Shown here in pieces: positions 7,697 through 16,639 of a stretch of DNA of 64,000 bases (position 1 is its first letter; each line of letters opens with the position of its first letter). Under the pieces are notes generated by a model that saw only the letters and a program-made list of their open reading frames with translations, was not told the origin of the DNA and made no database searches. The stretch spans positions 62,001 to 126,000 of the forward strand of contig JABIBQ010000073.1 of NCBI GenBank assembly GCA_018652685.1, in the 5' to 3' direction. The translations under genes were made by a program, and so were the position numbers. Source of the stretch: Candidatus Bathyarchaeota archaeon (GTDB lineage Archaea > Thermoproteota > Bathyarchaeia > TCS64).

Positions 7697-9052
7697 ATGG
7701 ATAAATCGGTTCTCAAAGGGAAGCTACTTGACGCGGTGGAGGCCAGGGCGGACGACATCATCGCCGTGGGCCAGTGGATATGGAGGAACCCGGAGGTCGG
7801 GTTCAAGGAGCACAAGACCGCAGAGTACACATCAAGCATCTTCAAGGGCTTGGGGCTGGAGGTCGAGGAAAAGATAGGTCTGACTGGGCTGCAGACAGTG
7901 ATCAAGGGAAGGGATGACCGCCCCAACATCGCGGTTATCGGTGAGCTCGACGCACTGACGATACCGGAGCACCCGGATTCTGATCCAGTGACGGGCTCGG
8001 TCCACTCGTGCGGTCACAACGGCCAGATGGCGAACATGATCGGCGTCGCCATGGCACTTGTTGACTCCGGGATCATGGAGCACCTTGACGGCTCGGTGAC
8101 GTGCATGGCGGTCCCAGCGGAGGAGCCCATTGACATCGAGTGGAGGAGGGAGCTGTATAGCGAGGGGAAGCTGTATTTTCTCGGCGGCAAGCAGGAGTTC
8201 ATCAAGGACGGATACTTCCAGGACGTAGACATCAGTTTAGCAAACCATATGGCGACCAACACCGACTGGAAGATAGCGGTCAGGGGCGGTGAAGGACCTC
8301 AACCGGGCGGTGTAGGCTTCATGGGAAAAATGATACGATTCAAGGGGGCGGAGGCTCACAGCGGGGCTGCCCCATGGAACGGCGTGAACGCCTTGAACGC
8401 AGCTAACATAGCAATGTCGGCCATTGACGCTCAGAGGGACACTTTCAAGGACTCGGACGCGGTTCGCGTTCACTATTTCATAACAAAGGGAGGGGACGCC
8501 GTGAACATAGTACCCAGCGAGGTGAGAATGGAGATGATGATCAGGGCAGCATCGGTTGATGCCATCAAGGACGCCTCCATGAAAGTGGACAGGGCTCTCA
8601 AGGGAGGCGCGATGGCACTGGGGGCGGAGGTCGAGATCGACAACATCCCCGGTTACCTGCCGAGCCCGAAACAGGGCAGCGATGCCCTGTGGAGGAACAT
8701 GAGAGACAACGTTGCCGAGATCTTCGACGAAGAGAACACCTTGATGGGAGTGGTAAACCCATCACCAATCAGGACCCCACACGGAGCTGTTTCTGACATA
8801 AATGACGTTGCAAGCATCATGCCGAAGGCCAGCTTCGGCGTGGGAGGAGCGATAGGCGTCGGGCACAGCCGCAGCTATTCGATAGTTGACCCTTACGCGG
8901 CCTATGTTATGCCTGCAAAGCTCTACGCGGGTATGGTATTGGACCTTCTCTGGGACGGGGCGAAGCTCGCAAGGCAAGTCATCGACGAGTACGAGCCAGA
9001 AGTCCAGAAATCAGGGTATATGGACTACTGGAAGGACATCCTGGAGAGTTAA
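7697..9052 (+). CDS. M20-family amidohydrolase, AbgA/AbgB-like
   Basis: Zinc amidohydrolase of 451 residues. M20 hallmarks are 'IWRNPEVGFKEHKTAEY' near the N-terminus, 'IGELDALTIPEH' (Asp ligand region), 'SCGHNGQMANMIG' (His ligand), 'VPAEEPIDIEW' (catalytic Glu) and 'FKGAEAHSGAAPWNGVNA' (dimerisation domain), with 'GHSRSYSI' near the C-terminus. It is divergent from the M20 at 2309 but has the same architecture. The MFS gene at 9049-10233 is convergent and shares the last 4 nt. Likely hydrolyses an N-acyl amino acid or dipeptide; the substrate cannot be read from sequence. Confidence 0.9.
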   Translation: MDKSVLKGKLLDAVEARADDIIAVGQWIWRNPEVGFKEHKTAEYTSSIFKGLGLEVEEKIGLTGLQTVIKGRDDRPNIAVIGELDALTIPEHPDSDPVTGSVHSCGHNGQMANMIGVAMALVDSGIMEHLDGSVTCMAVPAEEPIDIEWRRELYSEGKLYFLGGKQEFIKDGYFQDVDISLANHMATNTDWKIAVRGGEGPQPGGVGFMGKMIRFKGAEAHSGAAPWNGVNALNAANIAMSAIDAQRDTFKDSDAVRVHYFITKGGDAVNIVPSEVRMEMMIRAASVDAIKDASMKVDRALKGGAMALGAEVEIDNIPGYLPSPKQGSDALWRNMRDNVAEIFDEENTLMGVVNPSPIRTPHGAVSDINDVASIMPKASFGVGGAIGVGHSRSYSIVDPYAAYVMPAKLYAGMVLDLLWDGAKLARQVIDEYEPEVQKSGYMDYWKDILES

Positions 9053-10233
9053 CCCCTCTTCTCTTTTATGGTCAGGAACAGCAGCCCGAGGACGAGCCTC
9101 AGTGCTCCCGCGATGTATAGACCTGTCTCTACTGCGGCCAGGTTCCCGCCCAGCACATTCTGAACTAGCTGGCCTCCTATGTTGCTGCCGATGAATGTGG
9201 CGACTCCTATAGAGGCCATACTTGATGCCAGGTATGTTGCCCTCAGTTTTCTGGGAGCGATATCAATCATGTAAGTGGACTGTGCACTTAGCCAACTTGA
9301 TATGGCCAGCCCACTGATCGCCTCAACGGCAGCGATATGGACCCAGGATGTCGCGACTGGGTAGATTAGGCAACTTGACGCCATTGCCATCCTGCTGAAC
9401 GCCAGTATCTTCTTCCTGCCCAGCCTGTCGAGGAGTTTGCCGACATATGGCTGGCTCAGGACCGCCGCCAGCATGTTTGTTATGCTGGTCACGGCTACCT
9501 GCCATACAGATAGCTGGAGCTTCGCGGCCATGATGTACGGGAAAAGGGGCATGCCGACGCTTGATCCCACGTGGTAGATGAAAACCAGCCCGAGGAAGCG
9601 TTTCAGATCTGGGTTTCTCAGCACCTCTTTCAGGTCGAGAGTTTCTCCTGCTTTGGACTCCTGCTCTTTGAGGAACAGCGAGGTCACACCGGCGATGAGA
9701 CTCGCGGTAGAGGCTATCACCATGACGGGGGTGTAGCTTGCCCGGGTTATTGGTCCGAACTGGTTAACGCTGATGAGGAACGCTGTTATCATGGCGATTA
9801 ATCCACCGATGTAGCTGACGCTGTTGACCCTTCCGATCACCTCGCCTCGCTTTGTTTTTGAAGTATAGTCGCCTAGCAGGCTGTTCCAGCTGGGAGTTGC
9901 CATACTTGTGAAGATACTGGCGGCTATTACCAGGCTCACGACCCAGCCTGGGGTATCCACTAGGAGGATGGCGGCTAACGTGAGCCCGTTGAGTATTCTG
10001 CCGATGGCTATTAGCCGTTTCTTGCCGTATCTGTCGGCGAGCCTGCCGAATAGTACCTGGAATAGGTTTGATGCCAGCATCCTGGTGGCGTTGAGGGTTC
10101 CCAGCTGGTCTACGGTGGCCCCAACTGCGATGGCTAGGAGGTTGATGAAACGCTTGATGAGCTCATCGCTGAAGTTCTGGAGGAAACCGGTGGCGTAGAG
10201 TGTTCTGTTGGTCTTAAGTGGCTCCTCGGTCAT
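9049..10233 (-). CDS. MFS transporter (paralogue of 4418-5623)
   Basis: Twelve-helix MFS permease, 394 residues, with 'LFGRLADRYGKKRL' between helices 2 and 3 and 'GKLLDRLGRKKI' in the second half. It shares 'NSLLGDYTSKTKRGEVIGRVN' type sequence with the other MFS of this locus, so the two arose by duplication. Its last codons overlap the end of the M20 gene (shared TTAA). It starts from ATG 10233; the spacer to tRNA-Leu holds promoters for both. Import of the M20 substrate is inferred from linkage only. Confidence 0.9.
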   Translation of the reverse strand: MTEEPLKTNRTLYATGFLQNFSDELIKRFINLLAIAVGATVDQLGTLNATRMLASNLFQVLFGRLADRYGKKRLIAIGRILNGLTLAAILLVDTPGWVVSLVIAASIFTSMATPSWNSLLGDYTSKTKRGEVIGRVNSVSYIGGLIAMITAFLISVNQFGPITRASYTPVMVIASTASLIAGVTSLFLKEQESKAGETLDLKEVLRNPDLKRFLGLVFIYHVGSSVGMPLFPYIMAAKLQLSVWQVAVTSITNMLAAVLSQPYVGKLLDRLGRKKILAFSRMAMASSCLIYPVATSWVHIAAVEAISGLAISSWLSAQSTYMIDIAPRKLRATYLASSMASIGVATFIGSNIGGQLVQNVLGGNLAAVETGLYIAGALRLVLGLLFLTIKEKRG

Positions 10234-10312
10234 GGGGTTTGGGATGCCCCCACGGTATTTGACCTTTATTAGGAAGATTCTTTAATCTCTTGGGCGTTGT
10301 TTGGTACCGTCT

Positions 10313-10398
10313 GCGGGGGTTCCCGAGCGGCCAAAGGGGTCAGGCTTAGGACCTGATGGACTAGTCCTCCGTGGGTTCGAACCCCACCTCCCGCACCA
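10313..10398 (+). tRNA. tRNA-Leu (anticodon TAG), CCA encoded
   Basis: Class II tRNA of 86 nt including the encoded CCA. Acceptor GCGGGGG pairs with CTCCCGC; the anticodon stem TCAGG/CCTGA encloses loop CTTAGGA with anticodon TAG; a short variable arm and the T arm GTGGG-TTCGAAC-CCCAC follow. It reads CTA (and, by wobble, other CTN) codons. A TATA-like 'tttaatc' about 30 nt upstream is the likely promoter. Confidence 0.96.
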
Positions 10399-10674
10399 TT
10401 CTTCTGTATAGTAAGTAACCTACTAAATCGCGGAAAAATGAGTTCCTGCAACTGGTATTATCGAGAAAAAACTATTATTTCGGAGGCATTGAGGTGTGTC
10501 CGCTGTACATACAGATTGATACTTGGTGACTTTTATTAGCGATGGGAAACGGTGGGAGCGATTGATATCACCAAGACAGAGGGGTTCGACCCCAACTTGA
10601 GGAAGGGAGGAAAACAAGTTGGATATCGACTCATTTATCGTTAGAACTAAATTTGAATTAATCGTTGTTTAATT

Positions 10675-11373
10675 ATGTCGACTGATGAGGTGAAAGCCGA
10701 GTTGGACAAACTCTCTGACCCTGAGTACGCAAGAAGACTTCAAGGGTTCTTCAAGACAGGTGAGGGTGAATACGGGGAAGGTGATGTTTTCCTCGGTTTA
10801 CGTGTCCCAGAGACTCGTCGAGTTGCGAGAAAGTACAGAACAATACCCTTAACTGATGTCCAAGAGCTTTTTCGGAGCGGGATTCATGAACACAGGTTGA
10901 CTGCGCTGTTCATTCTTACCGAGCAGTTCAACAGGGGAGACGAGGTTGTAAAACAACAGGTTGTTGAGATGTATCTTCGCAACACCGAATACGTGAACAA
11001 TTGGGACCTTGTTGATAGCAGCGCGCATAAGATCCTGGGGGAGTGGCTTGTTGACAGGCCAAGGGACGTTCTCTACGATTTGGCTGGGTCAGAGAGTCTC
11101 TGGGAGAGGCGAATATCGATTATCTCGACGTTTGCGTTCATTGACAAGGGAGACCTGACTGACGCGCTTGCTTTAGCTACGGTCCTGGTCGGTGATGGGC
11201 ATGACTTGATCCACAAGGCATCCGGATGGGTGTTGCGTGAGATAGGAAAAAAGGACCAGTCTGTCTTGGAGGAGTTCCTCTCAGAACATTACAAAACGAT
11301 GCCCAGAACGATGCTGAGATACTCGATTGAAAAGTTACCCGAGGATCTGAGAAGATTCTATTTGGGCAAGTGA
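10675..11373 (+). CDS. DNA alkylation repair protein, AlkD family
   Basis: HEAT-repeat DNA glycosylase of the AlkD type, which excises positively charged alkylated bases such as N3- and N7-alkylpurines. At 232 residues it has the usual length. Family signatures include '[14 protein letters not shown]', '[19 protein letters not shown]' (with the conserved WD pair), '[12 protein letters not shown]' and '[18 protein letters not shown]'. All are helical, with no membrane segments. A TATA-like 'actaaattt' 26 nt before the ATG fits a leaderless, monocistronic transcript. It lies tail-to-tail with the amidohydrolase at 11412. Confidence 0.9.
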   Translation: MSTDEVKAELDKLSDPEYARRLQGFFKTGEGEYGEGDVFLGLRVPETRRVARKYRTIPLTDVQELFRSGIHEHRLTALFILTEQFNRGDEVVKQQVVEMYLRNTEYVNNWDLVDSSAHKILGEWLVDRPRDVLYDLAGSESLWERRISIISTFAFIDKGDLTDALALATVLVGDGHDLIHKASGWVLREIGKKDQSVLEEFLSEHYKTMPRTMLRYSIEKLPEDLRRFYLGK

Positions 11374-11411
11374 ATGGGTTCGAACCACACTCAAGACTAT
11401 TACCGCATCAT

Positions 11412-12347
11412 TTACCTGAAATAGAGTCGATTAGCGTTCTCCCAATATAGCTTTCTGAGGACATCAAGCGGCAGGTCAAGGCCGTTGATGAAGGTGCCTC
11501 CGGTGTTCACGGTGTCGGCATCAGGAATCGGGAGAGGGGTATCCCGCTCATCTGTTTCCCACAGGATTCTCTGTGCAAGATACCTGCCAGAGAAATAGTT
11601 ACCTTGACCTCTATTACTAACGACATCGGTCCCGAAGAGGACCCTGTCCGAGTACTTGATCATGAACTCGCGGGCCTTCTTAACCTCCTTGCTCAGCTCG
11701 CGGGCCATCCACCTTGACGAAGCGGTATCCACCACGACGTTCGGGTACTTGTCCAGCCACCTGGAGAGGGCTGGCAGCCGGTGTATCTCGGGCTGTGCTC
11801 CGAAGTGGGGGATCTGGACCCGGAGTTTACGGTACCGGGATAGTACGTCCTCCAGCTCCTGGAGGTGTTCATCCTTGAGCCCGTACTTTTCCGAGTCCTT
11901 GTACTGGTTCGCGTAGTAGGTGTCAGGGTCACTGATGTGGACAATGAGGGGGATATCATTGTCAACCAGAGCTTGGTAGAATAGGTCTAGTTTTGGGTGG
12001 TTGATCCTGAAATCACTCGGTACATTATCTACATAATCGCGCCACCTGGGTCCAAACCATGTTTTAGCGATTGAGAAGCCATTGTCCAACAGTTTGGATA
12101 TCTCGTCAATGATGGGTTCCACGTTGTACTGGGCAATATCGCTCAGGGAGAGATATTTCGCGTACACGAACCTGCCTGGGAAACGTTCCTTGGCCTGCTT
12201 GAAACCTTCCTCGTCATGAACAATCCCCACCTGTTTGATTACGCCATACTCCTCCTCGATGGCGATCATCCTGGATGTGTTCTCGATGGAGCCAATGTGG
12301 GTGTGGGCATCAAAGATGGGGCCGGTGTACTTCCATGCATCTCTCAA
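11412..12347 (-). CDS. Amidohydrolase family (amidohydrolase_2) metal-dependent hydrolase
   Basis: A 311-residue TIM-barrel hydrolase. The metal-binding signature 'PIFDAHTHIG' lies at residues 10-19; later 'LIVHISDPD', 'VQIPHFGAQPE' and 'VLFGTDVV' supply the further His and terminal Asp expected of the amidohydrolase_2 group. Members are hydrolases or decarboxylases acting on varied carboxylates, so no substrate is proposed. It is a single gene converging on the AlkD gene, and it lies upstream of no obvious partner; the NIPSNAP gene precedes it by 63 nt on the same strand and could be co-transcribed. Confidence 0.85.
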   Translation of the reverse strand: MRDAWKYTGPIFDAHTHIGSIENTSRMIAIEEEYGVIKQVGIVHDEEGFKQAKERFPGRFVYAKYLSLSDIAQYNVEPIIDEISKLLDNGFSIAKTWFGPRWRDYVDNVPSDFRINHPKLDLFYQALVDNDIPLIVHISDPDTYYANQYKDSEKYGLKDEHLQELEDVLSRYRKLRVQIPHFGAQPEIHRLPALSRWLDKYPNVVVDTASSRWMARELSKEVKKAREFMIKYSDRVLFGTDVVSNRGQGNYFSGRYLAQRILWETDERDTPLPIPDADTVNTGGTFINGLDLPLDVLRKLYWENANRLYFR

Positions 12348-12410
12348 TATAGTCCAGTGTATGATGGCTTACTTCCTCAAAAGCCATTCCACGCGTAGAG
12401 GGAGTTAGCA

Positions 12411-12749
12411 TCAGATAGATTCAGCGAACTTTGCCTCGATATGTAGCAACCACTCGCTCCCACCCGGTCTCTGGGCTAACACTTTCTTCCATTCATTAAG
12501 CACTCCAAGTTTATTCCATCCCATATCACGCTGCTCTTTGTCGTCCCAGCGGATAATCCACGTGAGGTTTGCAGGAGTCCCCCTTGCCTCTGGGTGCGCA
12601 CCTCCATACGTTGGAGGAATGTCGTTTGATGACCAGAATCCCACCATGTCCCAATGTGCCCTGAAAACCGGGGCCGCCTTCTCACCGAACCATTTTATCC
12701 ATTCATCAAAATGGGCGGGATCAATCCAATAATTGCGAATTTCGTACAT
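12411..12749 (-). CDS. NIPSNAP-family protein
   Basis: Small dimeric alpha/beta-barrel-type protein of 112 residues. The start 'MYEIRNYWIDP', the 'HWDMVGFW' and 'LTWIIRWDDKEQRD' segments and the C-terminal 'WLLHIEAK' fit the NIPSNAP domain, whose members are poorly characterised. The ORF track runs upstream to 12989, but those 80 extra residues overlap the aminotransferase gene and are low-complexity; a TATA-like 'gtttaactt' about 25 nt before the ATG at 12749 supports the shorter gene. Function unknown. Confidence 0.8.
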   Translation of the reverse strand: MYEIRNYWIDPAHFDEWIKWFGEKAAPVFRAHWDMVGFWSSNDIPPTYGGAHPEARGTPANLTWIIRWDDKEQRDMGWNKLGVLNEWKKVLAQRPGGSEWLLHIEAKFAESI

Positions 12750-12862
12750 CAGCTCAACTCTAGTTCCAAACAAGTTAAACGTATTCAAACTTGGTGAGGT
12801 GAGGAAAAAATAGACCAGTCTAACGAAAAATAGTAAAAAAGAAAAACGGGCTCTAGGAGCAC

Positions 12863-14035
12863 TTACAGGTTGTTTACCGCTTTTTCCAGACTGTTCAGGG
12901 CTCGCACCAGGATTGACCTGGGACATGCGAGGTTGAACCTCATGAACTTTGAGCCCTCGATTCCGAACAGTGTGCCCTCGTCGAGCCATAGCTTTGCCTT
13001 CTTCAGCATGAAGTCGTTGAGTTTCTCGTCGTCCATTGCCAATGATGTGCAGTCAACCCATGCTAGATATGTCCCCTCAAGTGGGTAGACCACCAGGCCG
13101 GGGATCTTCTCGGCTAGGAATTCTTCAAAGTACTTCAGGTTCCCCCTCATGTACTCAAGCGCCTCCTCAAGCCAGGGCTCACCATGGTTGTACGCGGCGT
13201 CCTGGGCAATGATGCCGATTAGGTTGTTGTGCAGTGCGCTCTTTGCGGCGGCTGCCTGGAACTCGTCCCTCAGCTTTTTGTTGGGGATAATACAGTTCGC
13301 CGTTGACATACCTGCTAGGTTGAAGGTCTTGCTGACCGCGACCAGTGTAACCGTCCTGTCCATCGCCTTCTTGGAAATGGTGGCGGTCGGGGTGTGTTTG
13401 ATGTCCCCGAGGATGAGGTCGTTGTGGATCTCGTCAGAGATTATAATGATGTCCTTCTCAATACAGATCTCGACCAGCTTCTTCAGCTCATCCTTTTTCC
13501 ATACTCTTCCAATGGGGTTGTGTGGGCTGCAAAGAATGATCATCTTTGTCCTTGCATCAATCTTCGCCTCTAGGTCCTCAAAATCCATCTCGTACTTTCC
13601 ATCGACGATTTTGAGTGGGTTGTCCGCGACCTGCCTACCGTTAGCCAAGATCTGGTTCCTGAACGGGTAGTAGACAGGTGGCTGGATTACGACCTTGTCT
13701 CCCGGCTGTGAGTATGCCTGGATGGCTAGGCTGAACCCTGAGACTACTCCAGGTGTGTAGGTGACCCACTCTTTCTCAATTCTCTTCCAATCGTGGCGCT
13801 TCTCCATCCACTTAATGAGTCCGTCGTGGTACCCGTCTGTTGGTCCAGTGTACCCGTAAATGGGATGCGCTACTCGGTCTTTGAGTGCTTGAACTACCTC
13901 GGGGGGGCAGGCAAAGTCCATGTCAGCTACCCAGAGAGGGAACAGATCTTCTAGCCCTGTGATTTGTTTCATCCAACTCCACTTGTATGAGCTAGTTGGC
14001 ATCCTGTCGATCTCTGTGTCAAAGTCGTAAACCAT
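12863..14035 (-). CDS. MalY/PatB-type PLP-dependent aminotransferase (cystathionine beta-lyase-like)
   Basis: Fold type I PLP enzyme of about 390 residues. It begins 'MVYDFDTEIDRM' as MalY/PatB proteins do, has the substrate/PLP elements 'PLWVADMDFACPPEV', 'LCSPHNPIGRVW', 'IISDEIHNDL' and the PLP lysine in 'AVSKTFNLAGM', and ends with 'MRFNLACPRS' supplying the carboxylate-binding Arg. The group includes C-S lyases and aminotransferases, so it may cleave cystathionine or transaminate amino acids. Start chosen at ATG 14035: a TATA-like 'atattttatatt' (14065-14076, minus strand) would place transcription near 14045, too late for the track start at 14062. Confidence 0.9.
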   Translation of the reverse strand: MVYDFDTEIDRMPTSSYKWSWMKQITGLEDLFPLWVADMDFACPPEVVQALKDRVAHPIYGYTGPTDGYHDGLIKWMEKRHDWKRIEKEWVTYTPGVVSGFSLAIQAYSQPGDKVVIQPPVYYPFRNQILANGRQVADNPLKIVDGKYEMDFEDLEAKIDARTKMIILCSPHNPIGRVWKKDELKKLVEICIEKDIIIISDEIHNDLILGDIKHTPTATISKKAMDRTVTLVAVSKTFNLAGMSTANCIIPNKKLRDEFQAAAAKSALHNNLIGIIAQDAAYNHGEPWLEEALEYMRGNLKYFEEFLAEKIPGLVVYPLEGTYLAWVDCTSLAMDDEKLNDFMLKKAKLWLDEGTLFGIEGSKFMRFNLACPRSILVRALNSLEKAVNNL

Positions 14036-14064
14036 TTTGATTCCCATCGTCAAGATTCTCATAG

Positions 14065-14076
14065 AATATAAAATAT
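14065..14076 (-). promoter_or_regulatory. TATA-like box of the aminotransferase gene
   Basis: Minus-strand 'ATATTTTATATT' lies 30-41 nt upstream of the ATG at 14035, giving a short leader and deciding the start. Confidence 0.45.
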
Positions 14077-14240
14077 CGTTTTACGGGATAATGCATCTAA
14101 AACGTTAGTTTTGGTATAAAATAAGATAAAATATTCGATAAATATGGAGCCATCTTGTCGATAGCTGCAGGGTTCGATCAGAATAAAGCACTCAGAACCC
14201 ATGCATACCTAAAACTCGGTTCTGGTTAAGAATAATAAAT

Positions 14241-14278
14241 TAAAAAGGGGGCGCGAACGGGGTTTTCACCCGTCTCGC
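14241..14278 (-). terminator. Hairpin plus T-run after the decaheme gene
   Basis: On the minus strand just past the stop of the cytochrome gene a hairpin (GCGA..ACGGG-loop-CCGT..TCGC with a one-base bulge; core stem ACGGG/CCCGT) is followed by 'CCCCCTTTTTAATTTATT'. This has the form of a transcription terminator and suggests that the cytochrome gene is monocistronic. Confidence 0.5.
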
Positions 14279-14284
14279 TTGTTC

Positions 14285-16639
14285 TTACTTGAAGTAGTAC
14301 ATGATGTCGTCGATTACCGTACCGAGTTCGGCTGCGTAGTCGTCCACTTCCGCAATTAGGTAACCACCGGCCTTCATGTGCTGGAACAAGATCTCAAGAC
14401 CACCGGCATCATCCGCGTTGATCAGGTCTGTCCTGTGACATCCACCACAAGCTCTTGTAGCGGGTCCAGTGAGGTAGATCGGATAGTCTCCGATATCTCT
14501 ATCATCAACGGAGTCAGTTGCAGACAAGGCGCCTGGTAGCGACTTTGACTGATCTGGCACCTCGTAGGTCCCCTCGTTGTGGCATGCTTCACAATCCTTG
14601 ATTGTGAACAGTGGCATCGTGTGCGCAACGTGGGTTTCGTACCTAGTAGCCTCAACAGCGTCGGTGAAATCAACATCGCCGATATCATACGCCTGGAATG
14701 AGTGTATCGCATGTACGTAAGAGTCGATTGACCTCGACTGCAGCTCCAAGTGGGAACCGCGGCTCTTCGTAATGTGACACATCCTACAGACGACAATACT
14801 TCCGCCTCTATCAGGTCCGTGGAAAGTTATACCAAGTGCCTCGTGGCACGTGTTACATCCCTCAACATCGGTTATAGGGTCGTAATAGTCGACGAACTCA
14901 GCTGTAGCTAAGTCATAGGTCTTTGAGACAGCGTTGATAGCTAGCTCGACATCGTCAGCATCCACGAGTTCACCCATTACAGCGACCTCGATCCTGCTAA
15001 CAGTACCGTCATCGATCAGGTTACCCCATGTGGACATATCGACAGTAACTTCCCAGCTACCATCTGCTGCCGAAACGGTGGCACCACGTGGGTGATCATC
15101 GTCACCTACGCCGTATTCCAGTGCACGGTCATCGCCGCTGCTCCTGGAAATCTCACCATCGCCGTTGTCGTCAACAAGCCTCTCGTGTGGACCAATGATG
15201 TAGTCTTTCGTGTCCCAGCCGTACATTCCAACCATCACAGTAGGCTCGATGTCCGCGACATCGATAGCTGCCAAGGAAGATGTTGCACTGAACTTCACGG
15301 TAACTACGTCATCAGAGACAGAAGTCTCATCAATTGTGATTACAACTGCATCAGCGTACTTCACGCCATCAGCGGTGTAAACCTGCTTATCATATCCGGA
15401 GTGGATCTCGCTGAACACTGGGAATCCGCCCGCTGCGCTGTGGCAGCTTGCACAATTCACTGTGTCCAAGTTCATTCCATCGTGAACCGCGGGTAGTACT
15501 GTCGCCAGTGCGTATTCTGCCGTATCGTACTCCTCTGAGCCGGTAACCGCGTGACAGCTCTTGCATGTCTCAATAGTGAAGTAATCATCCGTTAAGATCA
15601 TATCGAGCTTACCCTCGTGGCAGGTTACACAGTTAGACATTGACTGCGGGTATGGGAACTCCATAGCGTGCGTAATGTGAGTGTCCTGCATGACAGTCGC
15701 CATATACGAATACTGGATTTCCTCCTCCTCCGTCAAGTCATCGCCAGCATGAAGCTCAGTATACCTTACAGGATCGTTTGGGATAACCAACCAGTCCTGG
15801 TGGCCGCCCTTGCGGTCATCGTAGTGGCATACCTTGCATGATGCAAAGTCGGATAACCCTTCAACTTCAGCCTGCCTATAACCGTGCTTTCCGTATGGTT
15901 CACCGTGGCATTTCTCACAACCAGAGACAACGGCTACGGACTCGTATTCATCAGCAGCACCATAGGAGATGCCTGCACTGGCAACGTCAGCGTACAGATG
16001 TACGTGACTTCCACCGGCCTCAACGTCAAGTGGACCTTGCGCGATATATGCATAAGCAATAGCGTCAGAAGTCTCAATGTCGTATGTTACGCCAGAAGCG
16101 GTTATAGTGTATTGACCGCCTCCAATCGCTGCGACAGTTGAGTACCTAACGTAGCCAGATGGAACGTAGTCTTCATCACGTCCATCCCACATGCCGGTCG
16201 CGCTATCATATGCCATGGCATAGAATCTCGCCTGGTCAAGATCTGATAGGTCATCCTCAACATAAGCTGCACCATCCTTCATGATGGTGACCGTCATAAC
16301 GGAGGTAGTACCAGTTGTTGAAACGCTATCAATGGTAATCGCAAGATTGCTCTCGTCGTTGTAGTCATCGTAGTCAGCCTGATGGTCAGCACCGGCTCCT
16401 TCGTGGCACACTACACAAGTCTCTGCCTCCGCAACTTGAGTATATGACTCACCTTGCGCTCCAGCAGGACCAACTGCACCATCAGAGCCATCGGCACCAT
16501 CAGGTCCAGCTACTCCCTGAGGCCCCTCAGGACCCGTGAGTCCCGCTGGTGCCTCAGTTGTGTATGTTATTCCAATAGCTAGTACTGCGATAACGAGCGC
16601 AATAATAGCTATGTACATTGACTGTTTTTCGTTTATCAT
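14285..16639 (-). CDS. Decaheme c-type cytochrome, OmcA/MtrC-like, with collagen-like stalk
   Basis: A 784-residue exported multiheme cytochrome. Residues about 8-25 form a membrane segment acting as signal anchor. A collagen-like Gly-X-Y stretch ('GLTGPEGPQGVAGPDG...') follows, then ten CxxCH haem motifs: CVVCH, CEKCH, CKVCH, CVTCH, CKSCH, CASCH, CNTCH, CRMCH, CEACH and CGGCH, interleaved with Thr/Val-rich beta-domain segments. Ten haems, a Gly-X-Y stalk and split haem/beta domains fit the OmcA/MtrC family known from extracellular electron transfer in bacteria. There is no C-terminal anchor. In an archaeon without outer membrane it would project outward from the cell membrane. No porin or cytochrome-maturation genes are in view. 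A TATA-like box lies about 35 nt upstream and a terminator directly downstream. Terminal reductase or electron conduit roles are inferred. Confidence 0.88.
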   Translation of the reverse strand: MINEKQSMYIAIIALVIAVLAIGITYTTEAPAGLTGPEGPQGVAGPDGADGSDGAVGPAGAQGESYTQVAEAETCVVCHEGAGADHQADYDDYNDESNLAITIDSVSTTGTTSVMTVTIMKDGAAYVEDDLSDLDQARFYAMAYDSATGMWDGRDEDYVPSGYVRYSTVAAIGGGQYTITASGVTYDIETSDAIAYAYIAQGPLDVEAGGSHVHLYADVASAGISYGAADEYESVAVVSGCEKCHGEPYGKHGYRQAEVEGLSDFASCKVCHYDDRKGGHQDWLVIPNDPVRYTELHAGDDLTEEEEIQYSYMATVMQDTHITHAMEFPYPQSMSNCVTCHEGKLDMILTDDYFTIETCKSCHAVTGSEEYDTAEYALATVLPAVHDGMNLDTVNCASCHSAAGGFPVFSEIHSGYDKQVYTADGVKYADAVVITIDETSVSDDVVTVKFSATSSLAAIDVADIEPTVMVGMYGWDTKDYIIGPHERLVDDNGDGEISRSSGDDRALEYGVGDDDHPRGATVSAADGSWEVTVDMSTWGNLIDDGTVSRIEVAVMGELVDADDVELAINAVSKTYDLATAEFVDYYDPITDVEGCNTCHEALGITFHGPDRGGSIVVCRMCHITKSRGSHLELQSRSIDSYVHAIHSFQAYDIGDVDFTDAVEATRYETHVAHTMPLFTIKDCEACHNEGTYEVPDQSKSLPGALSATDSVDDRDIGDYPIYLTGPATRACGGCHRTDLINADDAGGLEILFQHMKAGGYLIAEVDDYAAELGTVIDDIMYYFK

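Noticed and set aside
10576-10600. Possible tRNA fragment: 'ggggttcgacccc' resembles a T arm
   Set aside because: The flanks do not form a 5-bp T stem with a 7-nt loop, nor is there any acceptor or anticodon stem nearby.
12750-12989. N-terminal extension of the NIPSNAP ORF (192 aa in the track)
   Set aside because: The first 80 codons overlap the aminotransferase gene and are low-complexity; a TATA-like box supports the ATG at 12749.
16450-16560. Tandem DNA repeat in the collagen-like stretch of the cytochrome gene
   Set aside because: The Gly-X-Y pattern is at protein level; codons vary too much for a DNA repeat.
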